Part shown: positions 17,877 through 26,129 of the stretch, piece after piece | Layout: every line of letters starts with the position of its first letter | Position numbering within the stretch: the first letter of the stretch is position 1 | Assembly: GCF_015057245.1 (NCBI RefSeq) | Contig: NZ_SVET01000013.1 | Coordinates: forward strand, 7,275-71,274 | Direction: 5' to 3' | Source: Pseudobutyrivibrio ruminis | GTDB taxonomy: Bacteria > Bacillota > Clostridia > Lachnospirales > Lachnospiraceae | DNA: 64,000 nt | Translations under genes and position numbers: made by a program | Notes under the pieces: generated by a model | Databases searched by the model: none | What the model was told of the DNA's origin: nothing | Seen by the model: only the letters and a program-made list of their open reading frames with translations

Positions 17877-18711
17877 CGCATGCTAGTACAATGAGGCCTA
17901 GCGCGATTCGGTACCATCCGAAGACTTTGAAGTCATGCTTCTTGATGTAGTCCATGAGGAATTTGATTACGAACATGGATACGGCGAAGGCCACTACCAT
18001 TCCTACGATGAGGATGGCTGCTTCCATGGCTGTGAAGCTGAGGCCAAACTTTAGGATTTTGAGAAGGCTGGCGCCAAGCATTACAGGTATTGCGAGATAG
18101 AATGTGTACTCTGCGGCTGTTGTTCTGGCAACACCAATCAAAAGAGCGCCTACGATTGTGGCACCTGAACGAGATGTACCAGGGAATATAGCGGCGATGA
18201 GCTGGAACATACCAATTAAGAATGCTGTGGTGTATGTGATATCGGCTACGGCATTAATTTTGGCTGTGTGACCAGCTTTTTTGTTTTCAACTAAGATAAA
18301 TGCTACACCAAAGATTATAAGCATGAGTGCTACTGTAGTGTAGTTGTAGAAAAGCTCTTCGAATAAATCATCCCACAATACTCCAACAATTGCAGCTGGA
18401 ACACATGATACTAAAATGTGGAACCATAATACAAAGATGTCTTTTTTGATCCATGCTCCAATTCCGCTTTCTGAAAGTGGTGCATTGTTGTTTTTCTTGC
18501 CAAATGGCCAAATACTGTTCCAGAAAATCAAAACTACTGCAAGGATTGCACCAAGCTGAATTACCACCTGGAACATGCTGTAAAACTCTTCTGATACGTT
18601 GAGCTTTACTATTTCATCTAAAAGAATCATGTGGCCAGTGCTGCTGATTGGTAGCCATTCTGTGATTCCTTCAACTATACCGAATAATATGGCTTTTAAA
18701 ATTTCTATCAT
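17857..18711 (-). CDS. uppP: Undecaprenyl-diphosphatase (BacA type)
   Basis: A 284-residue polytopic membrane enzyme that dephosphorylates undecaprenyl pyrophosphate to recycle the cell-wall lipid carrier; extra copies give bacitracin tolerance. The two family motifs are present: GIVEGITEWLPISSTGH near the N-terminus and FPGTSRSGATI in the second half. Two ATGs lie side by side. The second, at 18711, is 6 bases after GGAGG; the first is only 3 bases away, so the second is preferred. The last codons (GIIGVI) and the stop lie inside the outer arm of the neighbouring fold-back. Confidence 0.94.
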   Translation of the reverse strand: MIEILKAILFGIVEGITEWLPISSTGHMILLDEIVKLNVSEEFYSMFQVVIQLGAILAVVLIFWNSIWPFGKKNNNAPLSESGIGAWIKKDIFVLWFHILVSCVPAAIVGVLWDDLFEELFYNYTTVALMLIIFGVAFILVENKKAGHTAKINAVADITYTTAFLIGMFQLIAAIFPGTSRSGATIVGALLIGVARTTAAEYTFYLAIPVMLGASLLKILKFGLSFTAMEAAILIVGMVVAFAVSMFVIKFLMDYIKKHDFKVFGWYRIALGLIVLACGIIGVI

Positions 18712-18734
18712 CATTATCCTCCATTAATTAAAAA

Positions 18735-18758
18735 GAACTGCTGCATACACAGCAGTTC
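18735..18758 (-). terminator. Terminator after the alarmone synthetase gene
   Basis: GAACTGCTG and CAGCAGTTC form a perfect 9-bp stem with a 6-base loop, followed by TTTTT on the minus strand. It lies between the synthetase stop and the uppP ribosome site. Confidence 0.8.
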
Positions 18759-18771
18759 TCATTATATACTT

Positions 18772-19464
18772 TTATATATTTTCCTTCCAGTTGTTCTTGA
18801 GGAGTCGCTCTTCTCGTTTTTTTTCTTCCTCTTCCATCTTTGTCTGCATGATTGCATTGTTTAGTTGAAGCATCTTTGTATCCATCATTGAAACGATTTC
18901 AGAACACTCACGAAGGTCACGGCTTATGTACTCAGGAGCATTGCCTTCGAACTTGTAGTAAATCTTGTGCTCCAAGCTTGCCCAGAAGTCCATTCCGATT
19001 GTACGGATTTGAATTTCTACCTTTGTATCAACTGTCTTATCTGACAGGTAGATAGGAATTGTAACAAGCATATGATAGCTCTTGTAGCCAGATTCCTTTG
19101 GATTCTTGATGTAGTCCTTTATTGAAACGACTGTAACATCTGTCTGTCTACCAATCATTTCTGCAATCTGATAAATATCCGATGTAAAGGAACAAACTAT
19201 TCTAACACCTGCAATATCGTTACAATGTTCAATCATGTTTGGAATGGAAATTTCATATCCATTCTTTTTTAATTTCTTAACGATACTCTCTGGTGTTTTT
19301 ACTCTTGTTTTAATGTATTCAATTGGATTATATTGATGTACCTGCTGAAATTCGTCGTTGAGAATCTCTACCTTCGTACGAAACTTTTTAATGGCTGACT
19401 CATATAGCAGCATAACGGTGTTCCAAGAATTTACTCCGTCATCTGGAAACATACCTAAATCCAC
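18772..19464 (-). CDS. Small alarmone synthetase, RelQ-like
   Basis: A 230-residue (p)ppGpp synthetase with only the RelA/SpoT synthetase domain, without HD hydrolase or ACT domains. Motifs include ARTPESIVKKL-like KTPESIVKKLKKNGYE, DIAGVRIVCSF, ESGYKSYHMLV and VEIQIRTIGMDFWASLEHKIYYK. The C-terminal charged helix fits the RelQ tetramer type. The start is GTG at 19464, 9 bases after GGAGG; the first ATG is four codons later and poorly placed. It likely adjusts growth under cell-envelope or nutrient stress. A terminator follows. Confidence 0.9.
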   Translation of the reverse strand: MDLGMFPDDGVNSWNTVMLLYESAIKKFRTKVEILNDEFQQVHQYNPIEYIKTRVKTPESIVKKLKKNGYEISIPNMIEHCNDIAGVRIVCSFTSDIYQIAEMIGRQTDVTVVSIKDYIKNPKESGYKSYHMLVTIPIYLSDKTVDTKVEIQIRTIGMDFWASLEHKIYYKFEGNAPEYISRDLRECSEIVSMMDTKMLQLNNAIMQTKMEEEEKKREERLLKNNWKENI

Positions 19465-19566
19465 AATGAATCACCTCCCCATATTTATTACTACTATATA
19501 ATAGCATACTTTCTCTGATAAATTATTAACAAATTCTAAAATTTGAAATTGTATAAAACGGGGAGT

Positions 19567-19830
19567 CTAATCTTCTTCTAATACATGAATTTCCAAATAA
19601 TCAAATGGAATTTCGTCTACAAAATTATCCTGTGTAAAACGGGCTTTTCCATGACGTTTGAATTCTCTGATTGTGGAATCTAGCCACACCGGCTTGCTTG
19701 TATCAAATTCGTAGCTGGCCTTATCCACTGCCGCAAAGATTTTATGAGTACGTGTGTCTTCCGATTCATCCTCCACAACATAGTCGTGAAGCATGTGATT
19801 GTCTTTCCATGATTTAAACCAAATTCGCAT
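19567..19830 (-). CDS. Small protein of unknown function (87 aa)
   Basis: An 87-residue acidic protein, not recognised. It begins MRIWFKSWKDNHMLHDYVV and has a central AAVDKASYEFDTSKPVW and an acidic end (HVLEED), with no membrane segment or signal peptide. An AGGA lies 8 bases before the ATG. It is read in the same direction as the two HAD genes upstream, 30 bases after the nearer one, so may be cotranscribed. The regular alternation of charged and hydrophobic residues suggests a small folded domain. Confidence 0.6.
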   Translation of the reverse strand: MRIWFKSWKDNHMLHDYVVEDESEDTRTHKIFAAVDKASYEFDTSKPVWLDSTIREFKRHGKARFTQDNFVDEIPFDYLEIHVLEED

Positions 19831-19860
19831 TATTCTAATCCTTTTTTAACATATAAAGCA

Positions 19861-20361
19861 CTACTTCGGCAGATGCTTTATGTGCTCCGCTTTTTCTATT
19901 ATTTTTTCTTTCCAGTTGTCATCTTCTGCCTCAAGCTTATATGTGCTATATCCATACTGAGGCCCCAAAGAGCATACCACAGTTTCATCGTCTACGTGAA
20001 GAGAAATTCTGTATTTGCTCGGAAGTTTTTGAGGAAGTATATCTTTGTTTCCCTGCTGAACTTCCTTCAGATGACGCTGAGCATTTACTATACCATCAAA
20101 ATGAACATTATAGTGTTTAAATAATCTTTTGATATATTTCTCAGGCCTAAATGAAGACGTATAAATCCAGACTTCGTATCCCAGCTGCTGCAATTCCTTT
20201 ACTAAATCTGGGGTACCAAGTCTTAGTCTTTCTTTATAAATGATATTGAGAGGAAACTTGAGCTGAGGCTCTGCCTTTATATAATTTGGATTAACAAACA
20301 GCACCTCATCCAAATCGAAAGAGACCCTCATCTTTTCCTCATGATTTTTCTTTTTATTCAT
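19861..20361 (-). CDS. HAD-superfamily phosphatase-like protein
   Basis: A 166-residue protein. HAD motif I is FDLDEVLF near residue 16, motif II is IYTSS, and motif IV is LHVDDE near residue 128. It would use the first Asp as nucleophile with Mg. Its closest visible relative is the C-terminal half of the next protein upstream: both share FPLN-IYK-RLRLG, L--LGY--W-Y-S and K-Y---LFK-Y-VH--GIV. The substrate is unknown; 5'-nucleotide- or polynucleotide-phosphatase-like HADs have similar size. Only 15 bases separate it from the ParB-HAD gene. Confidence 0.72.
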   Translation of the reverse strand: MNKKKNHEEKMRVSFDLDEVLFVNPNYIKAEPQLKFPLNIIYKERLRLGTPDLVKELQQLGYEVWIYTSSFRPEKYIKRLFKHYNVHFDGIVNAQRHLKEVQQGNKDILPQKLPSKYRISLHVDDETVVCSLGPQYGYSTYKLEAEDDNWKEKIIEKAEHIKHLPK

Positions 20362-20376
20362 CCCTTTGCCCTCATT

Positions 20377-21258
20377 TTAGGCATCAATTTCCTTAATGAT
20401 ATCCATTACCGATTTCGACCAGTTTACTCCTTCGTCGATAGTAAAATCCTGGAAATCTTTTCGCACATTGTCAATCATTAAAACCGCATCATTATCTATA
20501 TGCAAAGTAAACAAATACTTTTTTGCATATAAATTCTGCATTTCACTTTTTTCTTCCTCGGTTTGTTTACGCTTGGAAGTACCTGTCACTATACCTGTTA
20601 CATGAACATGATACTTTTTAAATAATGCTCTTAAATACTCCTTTGAATAAAACTTTGAGCTGTATAACCAAATGTCATATCCATCTTTGTTCAGCATATT
20701 GAATAGAGCAGGTATTCCCAATCTTAACTTGTCTTTATAAAGCTTGTTAAGAGGGAATGGTAAATCCTTTTCTGCTGGACCATTATTTGAATTATAAAAA
20801 ACAACCTCATCCAAATCCAGCGTTACTCGCTTGTCATGCTTTGAATTATTAATAATATCTTTGATTTCCTCATTGCTAGTCATATTTATGACTTGAATAG
20901 GAATCTTCTCATATCCTAATTTAAGAGCTGCTGCCCATCTATGATGACCATTTAAAATCATATATCCATCTGGTCTGATTTTCTCTACCATGATAGGCTC
21001 TTCCCCATTAAAATAATTCATACTATGGTTTGAATTATAAATGTACTTCTTTTCGTATTCTGAAATAATTCGGTAGCTTGGTCCCACGGATGGAATAGAA
21101 AACTCATCCTCTGGATTGGGATGAAGATCTGTGCACATGGCTTTCGTCACCATAATACGATTAAAAAAACCTGCCTTAACAGGCATTGTGACTCCAGCAT
21201 ATTTTGCAATGTCATCGGCTATATACTGATCAAACGCTACACCAATACTTTTGCTCAT
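20377..21258 (-). CDS. ParB-like domain fused to HAD phosphatase domain
   Basis: A protein of about 293 residues. The N-terminal 140 residues carry a ParB/sulfiredoxin-like fold with IMVEKIRPDGYMILNGHHRWAAA, the usual GHHR nucleotide-binding signature. The C-terminal part is a HAD domain (TLDLDEVVF, LYSSKF, LHIDND) similar to the next gene, so a duplication followed by fusion is likely. The open frame begins at a GTG (21270), but the ATG at 21258 has GAGG 6 bases upstream and is preferred. ParB-like domains of this sort can act as kinases, CTPases or nucleases, so the pair may be an opposed phosphorylating and dephosphorylating module; this is inference. Confidence 0.68.
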   Translation of the reverse strand: MSKSIGVAFDQYIADDIAKYAGVTMPVKAGFFNRIMVTKAMCTDLHPNPEDEFSIPSVGPSYRIISEYEKKYIYNSNHSMNYFNGEEPIMVEKIRPDGYMILNGHHRWAAALKLGYEKIPIQVINMTSNEEIKDIINNSKHDKRVTLDLDEVVFYNSNNGPAEKDLPFPLNKLYKDKLRLGIPALFNMLNKDGYDIWLYSSKFYSKEYLRALFKKYHVHVTGIVTGTSKRKQTEEEKSEMQNLYAKKYLFTLHIDNDAVLMIDNVRKDFQDFTIDEGVNWSKSVMDIIKEIDA

Positions 21259-21339
21259 AGGTTGCCTCACACTTTCGTCTGATTCTCCCTATGGAGGTAT
21301 AATATCACACTAAAAAAAGAAAAAAGTGAAGAAAAAGTT

Positions 21340-21379
21340 AAAGCTAACATACCAAGCGAAAAATTTGGTTGTTAGCTTT
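21340..21379 (-). terminator. Terminator after acpS
   Basis: AAAGCTAAC and GTTAGCTTT are perfect complements, extended by an imperfect ACCAA/TTGGT pairing, and followed on the minus strand by AACTTTTTC. It marks the end of the long operon running from 30123. Confidence 0.65.
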
Positions 21380-21391
21380 TAATTACAATAA

Positions 21392-21778
21392 TTATTTAAT
21401 TAGTTCTGCTATGGCTGTGACTAAGTCACCCTGATTTGAAATTGATATTTTTATATCTGAAGCTCCAATTTGAGGTAGAATCTTTAGGATATTATCATTA
21501 CCATTAAACCTTGGTGCCCCATTGGATATTCTTATGGTTTCAACATTTCTGAAATCAAAATTTATTTCTGGATAGTTGCCACATATGGCTTTGTATACAG
21601 CCTCTTTTACAGCAAACCTTCCAGCAAGGAACTGATAATAGTCAGTCGAGGAGTTTGCATCTTTCAGTTCCCTGTCTGTAAATGTTTGTCGGACGAAGCT
21701 CCCGTTTAGTCTTTCGTCCAGATTATGTATTTCACTTATCGAAACTAGGTCTATTCCGACCCCTAAGACATTTGACAT
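21392..21778 (-). CDS. acpS: Holo-[acyl-carrier-protein] synthase
   Basis: A 128-residue phosphopantetheinyl transferase of the AcpS type that converts apo-ACP to holo-ACP with CoA. The Mg-binding Asp is in GIDLVSISEI and the second signature is AGRFAVKEAVYKAI. Length and start are typical. It is the last gene of the operon, two bases after the phosphotransacetylase stop. Its place beside an unusual ACP suggests it primes that carrier, although it may also serve fatty acid synthesis. Confidence 0.92.
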   Translation of the reverse strand: MSNVLGVGIDLVSISEIHNLDERLNGSFVRQTFTDRELKDANSSTDYYQFLAGRFAVKEAVYKAICGNYPEINFDFRNVETIRISNGAPRFNGNDNILKILPQIGASDIKISISNQGDLVTAIAELIK

Positions 21779-21780
21779 AA

Positions 21781-22785
21781 TTACTTCTTCTGTCCCATGG
21801 CACGTACTGCAGAAATAACAACATTACCCTTGATTTCTGAAACAGGTGCCCCTCTTGAGCAATCACATACAATACTGTTGAATCCCTGAAGCATAGGGCC
21901 ATAAGCATCTGCATGACCAAACTGCTGAATAAGTTTTACAGCTGTATTTCCTACGTTAAGGTCTGGCCAGATAAGTACATTAGCCTTACCTGCAACCTTG
22001 CTTTCACGGTTAACCTTCTTTGCAGCTACTGCAGGAACAATTGCTGCATCAAGCTGGAATTCTCCATCAATGTCAAGGTCAGGACGCTTTTCGTTTGCTA
22101 TAGCAAGGGCTTCCTTAACCTTATCAATAAGCTCACCCTGACCAGATCCAAGTGTTGAATAGCAAATCATTGCACATCTTGGTTCCCAATCAAGAAGTCC
22201 CTTAACTGTATCACATGCAGAAATTGCAATATCAGCAAGCTGTTCAGCTGATGGATTTGTACATACTGCACTATCACCAACTGCAAGAAGCTGACCTTCG
22301 CTTCCTTCAAAGCCAGGAATATCACAAAGTCCAATAGATGAAACTGTGCTGATGCCTTCCTTAAGTCCGATAATCATCTGACCTGCCAGAAGAACATCTC
22401 CTGTTGTGTTGTCGATACCTGCAAAAGTAACATCTGCCTCTCCAACAGCCTGCATAGCCATTGCATAATAAAGAGGATTCTCCATTCTACGTCCCAAAGC
22501 TTTTTCCTTAAGACGTGTATTTGGAAGGGCTACATACTTTGCAATAACCTCATTCTTATAATTCTCTTCCGCGATATCTATTATCGTAAATACGGATTCA
22601 TCATAGCCTCTTTCAGCTATAAGTTCTTTAATCTTTGCAGAGTTACCAACAAGTATAGGAACAATATAGCCTTCCTGTCCACACTCATAAGCAGCCTGCA
22701 TCATCTTTTCATTTTCGGCCTCTGGGAAGGCTACCTTTTGAGGGTTAGCCTTGGCCTTATCATAGATTTTATCAAGTACGCTCAT
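21781..22785 (-). CDS. Phosphate acetyl/acyltransferase
   Basis: A 334-residue enzyme of the PTA_PTB family, interconverting acyl-CoA and acyl phosphate. Visible family stretches are KVAFPEAENEKM, MENPLYYAMAM, NTTGDVLLAGQMI, DGEFQLDAAIVPAVAAKK and VAGKANVLIWPDLNVGN. It is closer to Pta than to the shorter Ptb, but it lies in an operon with butyrate kinase, so longer acyl groups are possible. Coupled with that kinase it would give ATP from acyl-CoA. It follows the ACP gene by one base. Confidence 0.88.
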   Translation of the reverse strand: MSVLDKIYDKAKANPQKVAFPEAENEKMMQAAYECGQEGYIVPILVGNSAKIKELIAERGYDESVFTIIDIAEENYKNEVIAKYVALPNTRLKEKALGRRMENPLYYAMAMQAVGEADVTFAGIDNTTGDVLLAGQMIIGLKEGISTVSSIGLCDIPGFEGSEGQLLAVGDSAVCTNPSAEQLADIAISACDTVKGLLDWEPRCAMICYSTLGSGQGELIDKVKEALAIANEKRPDLDIDGEFQLDAAIVPAVAAKKVNRESKVAGKANVLIWPDLNVGNTAVKLIQQFGHADAYGPMLQGFNSIVCDCSRGAPVSEIKGNVVISAVRAMGQKK

Positions 22786-22786
22786 A

Positions 22787-23026
22787 TTAAAGTTCTTCCT
22801 CTACCTTATCAACAAGATCTCCGATTGTCTTGCAAGCAGCAGCATCCGAAAGCTGAATCATTGCATCTAACTCATTCTCAATTTCTGATACAAGACCAAC
22901 CATCATTACTGAAGTACCGCTAATATCCTTACCAAATTCTGAATCTACGCTAAGCTTTGCCTCATCTGCGTTGTAGCACTGTGCTACCATCTTAATAATC
23001 TGTGCCTCAAGTTCTTTTCTTTCCAT
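22787..23026 (-). CDS. Divergent acyl carrier protein
   Basis: A 79-residue acidic helical protein with the length and pattern of an acyl carrier protein. The attachment serine is probably Ser 39 in DISGTSVMM, but the almost invariant Asp-Ser-Leu reads Thr-Ser-Val here, so it is not the housekeeping carrier. A very strong AGGAGG 9 bases before the ATG, right after a large hairpin, suggests high expression. It sits between the thiolase-DUF35 gene and the phosphotransacetylase, with an AcpS downstream, implying a dedicated carrier role in this pathway. Confidence 0.82.
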   Translation of the reverse strand: MERKELEAQIIKMVAQCYNADEAKLSVDSEFGKDISGTSVMMVGLVSEIENELDAMIQLSDAAACKTIGDLVDKVEEEL

Positions 23027-23048
23027 TGTTCTAATCCTCCTATAGCCC

Positions 23049-23134
23049 GCCTGCTACGCAGACAAGCATGATGAATTCTCCGCTTCGCATAGAAAGCTCC
23101 GCTTGAGAATTATCATAGCTTGTCTACTGCAGGC
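23049..23134 (-). promoter_or_regulatory. Long intercistronic hairpin upstream of the ACP gene
   Basis: AGACAAGC with GAATTCTC (23060-23080) pairs with GAGAATT-ATCAT-AGCTTGTCT (23105-23125), and outer GCCTGC (23049-23054) pairs with GCAGGC (23129-23134). A smaller hairpin GGCTGT/ACAGCC follows at 23161-23179. The gap lies inside the operon between thiolase and acp, and the stem ends just before the acp ribosome site. It may be an RNA processing or stabilising structure that raises ACP output. Confidence 0.65.
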
Positions 23135-23196
23135 TCATTTAATTAATAAAGATACTGTTCGGCTGTTACGCTCACAGCCTCATCTAAATAATAAAA

Positions 23197-24960
23197 TTAC
23201 TGTTCGTCTAATTCGTAGACTACGGTTTTGAATCCACCATCTCTGTCGATGATTTTTGCGTGTACTGGAAGTGGAAGCTTATCCAAAAGCTCTGGACGTG
23301 TCTTCTTGCTAATTCCAATAACTACGCCATTAAATTCAGCGCCCTCTTCTGTCTCGATAACGCCATAAGCATATTTGCCCATTCTCTCCTTATACTCAGG
23401 CTTTGATGAAAGTGGTGCTGGAAGAACTATAGACTTCATTACAGCCTTACCGCTAAGCTCAACCCACTCTGTGTCATCACAACCGCAAGTATTACAAGCG
23501 TATACTGGTGGGAACTCAACTGCTCCACATCTCTTACATTTTCTACCAAGCAACTTGCCCTGCTCTAGGCCTTCGTAATATGTCTGAACAACCTTTTCAA
23601 GCTTAAGATGTGACTCCTTAGCTGGCTCCTTAGATGGTTCAAAATCATCTACTGTTTCAAGCATGATAGCTGCAACGTTCTGAGAACCGCCGTAGCCTCT
23701 AAGCATTGCTGTCTTAGGAAGCTTCTTAACCTGGTGCTCACCGCACTCACCACGCATCTGCATACAGCACTCATAAACATCTGCAAGACCTGAAGCTGCA
23801 TGTGCATGTCCGAATGATGTACGTCCACCGTTTGTGTTGATTGGCTTGTCACCATCAAATGCTGTTCTTCCATCACAAATGTATTTCCATCCCTCACCGT
23901 ATGGTAAGTATCCAGCGATTTCAGCTGCATAAAGATGTGATGTAATAATAAAATCGTTTGCGAAGAAGATATCAAGATCATCTCCTGACTTTCCTGTAAG
24001 CTCATATACCTGGCGAATAGCTTCCTTAGTTGCGTTGATTTCAAAGTGAGGTGTTGATGCTTCACAAGCAGCACTACCAATACCAATGATTTCGATTGGC
24101 TTATGTCTCAAGTTCTTGCAGAGCTCAGGAATCTTTTCTGTAGCAATTACGATACAAGCTGCTGCACCATCACACTTACGCTCGATGCCTTCCATTCTAA
24201 GGAAATCACCAGACTTTGGATTGTATGGGCTTCTCATATAATCCATTACATTGTCGAAGCCTTTCTCCTTTGCAATGTCCTCAAACTCCTCATGTGTGAT
24301 TGCAAGTGGGTTGTGAACTGCATTGTGTCTGTTGTTGATTGCCATGTGGTTAAGAGTATCGTCCATCTGCTCTGGAGTGATACCTCGAGTTCTAACATAA
24401 TCCTCTGCGCAATCATCATAAATAAGTTCCATTGGAGCCATAAGTGGTCTTGCATATGTCTTGTCATAAATCCATGCAGTTGTCTTAAGGAATTTCTCCA
24501 TTGTCATCTTGTCTCTCTTGTATGGATGCTTTGGATCCTCTACGCTCTCGCTTGGTGAAGGAACAGCGTCACCAAATTCTACTGCACCTGTAAGTACGCA
24601 ATCATACTTACCTGATGCGACTGCGTTTGCTGCGATTTCAAGTGCAAGATAACCTGTACAGCAAGCCTCAGAATGATGCATAGAGCCTTTGCCCTTCATA
24701 CCAAACCAGTTTGCCACCTGGACATTAGGTGTAATATAGTTTGAACCATTAAGTGGATTTGCCTGGCCATGGAAATAATAATCAACATCCTTTGGTTCAA
24801 CACCAGCATCTTCCATTGCTTTTAGAGCTGCATATCCAAACATTTCGCCTTCTGTTAATCCAGCTGTTTCTGGATTATCAAGCGTATTCATAAATGGAGT
24901 GCAACTTACGCCTACAATTGAGACGCTTCTTGAATACTTATTAATCTTAGTCTGATTCAT
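23197..24960 (-). CDS. Thiolase-DUF35 fusion (acyl transfer/C-C cleavage)
   Basis: A 587-residue protein. Residues 1-440 are a thiolase-like (SCP-x/PhlC type) fold with the nucleophilic Cys 100 in SEACCTGYLA and the later GGRTSFGHAHAASG, whose His would be catalytic. Residues 455-587 are a DUF35 OB domain with zinc ribbon (CKRCGAVEFPPVYACNTCG). Thiolase plus DUF35 pairs usually occur as separate subunits, for example PhlC and PhlB in acylphloroglucinol synthesis; here they are fused. In this operon it may cleave or form a beta-ketoacyl compound, with CoA or the ACP as acceptor. AAAGGAG precedes the ATG. Confidence 0.82.
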   Translation of the reverse strand: MNQTKINKYSRSVSIVGVSCTPFMNTLDNPETAGLTEGEMFGYAALKAMEDAGVEPKDVDYYFHGQANPLNGSNYITPNVQVANWFGMKGKGSMHHSEACCTGYLALEIAANAVASGKYDCVLTGAVEFGDAVPSPSESVEDPKHPYKRDKMTMEKFLKTTAWIYDKTYARPLMAPMELIYDDCAEDYVRTRGITPEQMDDTLNHMAINNRHNAVHNPLAITHEEFEDIAKEKGFDNVMDYMRSPYNPKSGDFLRMEGIERKCDGAAACIVIATEKIPELCKNLRHKPIEIIGIGSAACEASTPHFEINATKEAIRQVYELTGKSGDDLDIFFANDFIITSHLYAAEIAGYLPYGEGWKYICDGRTAFDGDKPINTNGGRTSFGHAHAASGLADVYECCMQMRGECGEHQVKKLPKTAMLRGYGGSQNVAAIMLETVDDFEPSKEPAKESHLKLEKVVQTYYEGLEQGKLLGRKCKRCGAVEFPPVYACNTCGCDDTEWVELSGKAVMKSIVLPAPLSSKPEYKERMGKYAYGVIETEEGAEFNGVVIGISKKTRPELLDKLPLPVHAKIIDRDGGFKTVVYELDEQ

Positions 24961-24981
24961 CTCTATTCTCCTTTAAATAAT

Positions 24982-26079
24982 TTACTCCGCAGGTTTCCAG
25001 CAAGGTTCGCCTGTGTATACCTTCGCTTCCTCTACGCCGTCAAGAACACGAATTGCTCCAGCAGCCATAGCTTCTAGCTCAAACTCTCCTGGATAAGCAG
25101 TTACTGGTGCAATCCAAGAGCATGCCTCTGTAATATCAGCTACAAGCTTTTTGTTATGAACCATTCCACCACCAAGAAGAATTCCATCTACCTGGCCATG
25201 AAGAACTGCTGCCATAGAGCCAATATATCTGATAATCTGGTATGTCATTGTGTCCCAGATTAATTTTGCTTCTTTATCTCCAGCCTCTGCTCTGTTGAAT
25301 ACCTCCAAAGCATCTGAAGTATTTAAATGGCTAACAAAACCACCTGTCTTTGTTGTAAGTGATAATGTTTCTTTTTTATCTGGATGATCATAAGCATATC
25401 TAATCATCTGTGCAGCTGGTATTGAGCCACAACGGGTTGGTGCCATTGGTCCATCTCCAGCAACAATATCATTTCCGTCAATCATCTTGCCTTTACGGTG
25501 TGCTGAAATAGAAACTCCTCCACCGATATGACAAACTACATAATTTTTATCTTCGTATTTAACACCGTTTAAATTACTGTGTCTGATTGCTGTCTCTTTA
25601 AGGTTCAAAGCGTGTAAATGAGATTGTCTATATACACCTTTGATACCAGTCATTCTTGCTTCAATAATAAATTCATCTGTGTCTGGTGGATTTACTACGA
25701 AAGCTGGTTTTGAATACTGATTTGCAAATTCTGCTGCAAGCTGAGATCCAAGCTGCGCTGGATGTTGAATTCCATTTGCTCCTCTTCTTGCATGATCAAG
25801 AATTGTTTCGTCGACTTTGTATGTGCCACCTTCTACTGAAAGAAGTCCACCACCTCGGCCAACGAATGCATCGACCTGTGAAAGATCAATACCTGCTTTT
25901 TTTATTTCTTCTAAAATCAAATCTCTTCTGTAAGGAAGCTGATCACTAATGCCAGCGAATTCTGCCAGCTTTGCTGCGTCATGTGATACATTCACCGAGA
26001 ACTCTAATTTATCTCCATCAAAGTAACCTACCTTTGTAGATGTAGAGCCTGGGTTAATTGTTAAAATCTTATAACTCAT
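24982..26079 (-). CDS. buk: Butyrate kinase
   Basis: A 365-residue ASKHA-fold kinase that converts acyl phosphate and ADP to the acid and ATP. It has TINPGSTSTKVGYF at the N-terminus, GRGGGLLSVEGGTY, HIGGGVSISAHRKG and DGPMAPTRCGSIP, all standard in Buk. Length is normal. With the phosphotransacetylase it makes a complete acyl-CoA to acid branch. In many Butyrivibrio strains butyrate is made this way, but this copy lies in a special operon without the crotonyl-CoA genes, so it may handle another short acid. Confidence 0.93.
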   Translation of the reverse strand: MSYKILTINPGSTSTKVGYFDGDKLEFSVNVSHDAAKLAEFAGISDQLPYRRDLILEEIKKAGIDLSQVDAFVGRGGGLLSVEGGTYKVDETILDHARRGANGIQHPAQLGSQLAAEFANQYSKPAFVVNPPDTDEFIIEARMTGIKGVYRQSHLHALNLKETAIRHSNLNGVKYEDKNYVVCHIGGGVSISAHRKGKMIDGNDIVAGDGPMAPTRCGSIPAAQMIRYAYDHPDKKETLSLTTKTGGFVSHLNTSDALEVFNRAEAGDKEAKLIWDTMTYQIIRYIGSMAAVLHGQVDGILLGGGMVHNKKLVADITEACSWIAPVTAYPGEFELEAMAAGAIRVLDGVEEAKVYTGEPCWKPAE

Positions 26080-26129
26080 TCTATTCTCCTAAAACTCATC
26101 TCAGGATTTATGATTATTTATGTTGTGCA

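Noticed and set aside
17255..17880. Retron or CRISPR-like element in the fold-back
   Set aside because: There is no reverse transcriptase nearby and no regular direct repeats; the arms pair once only.
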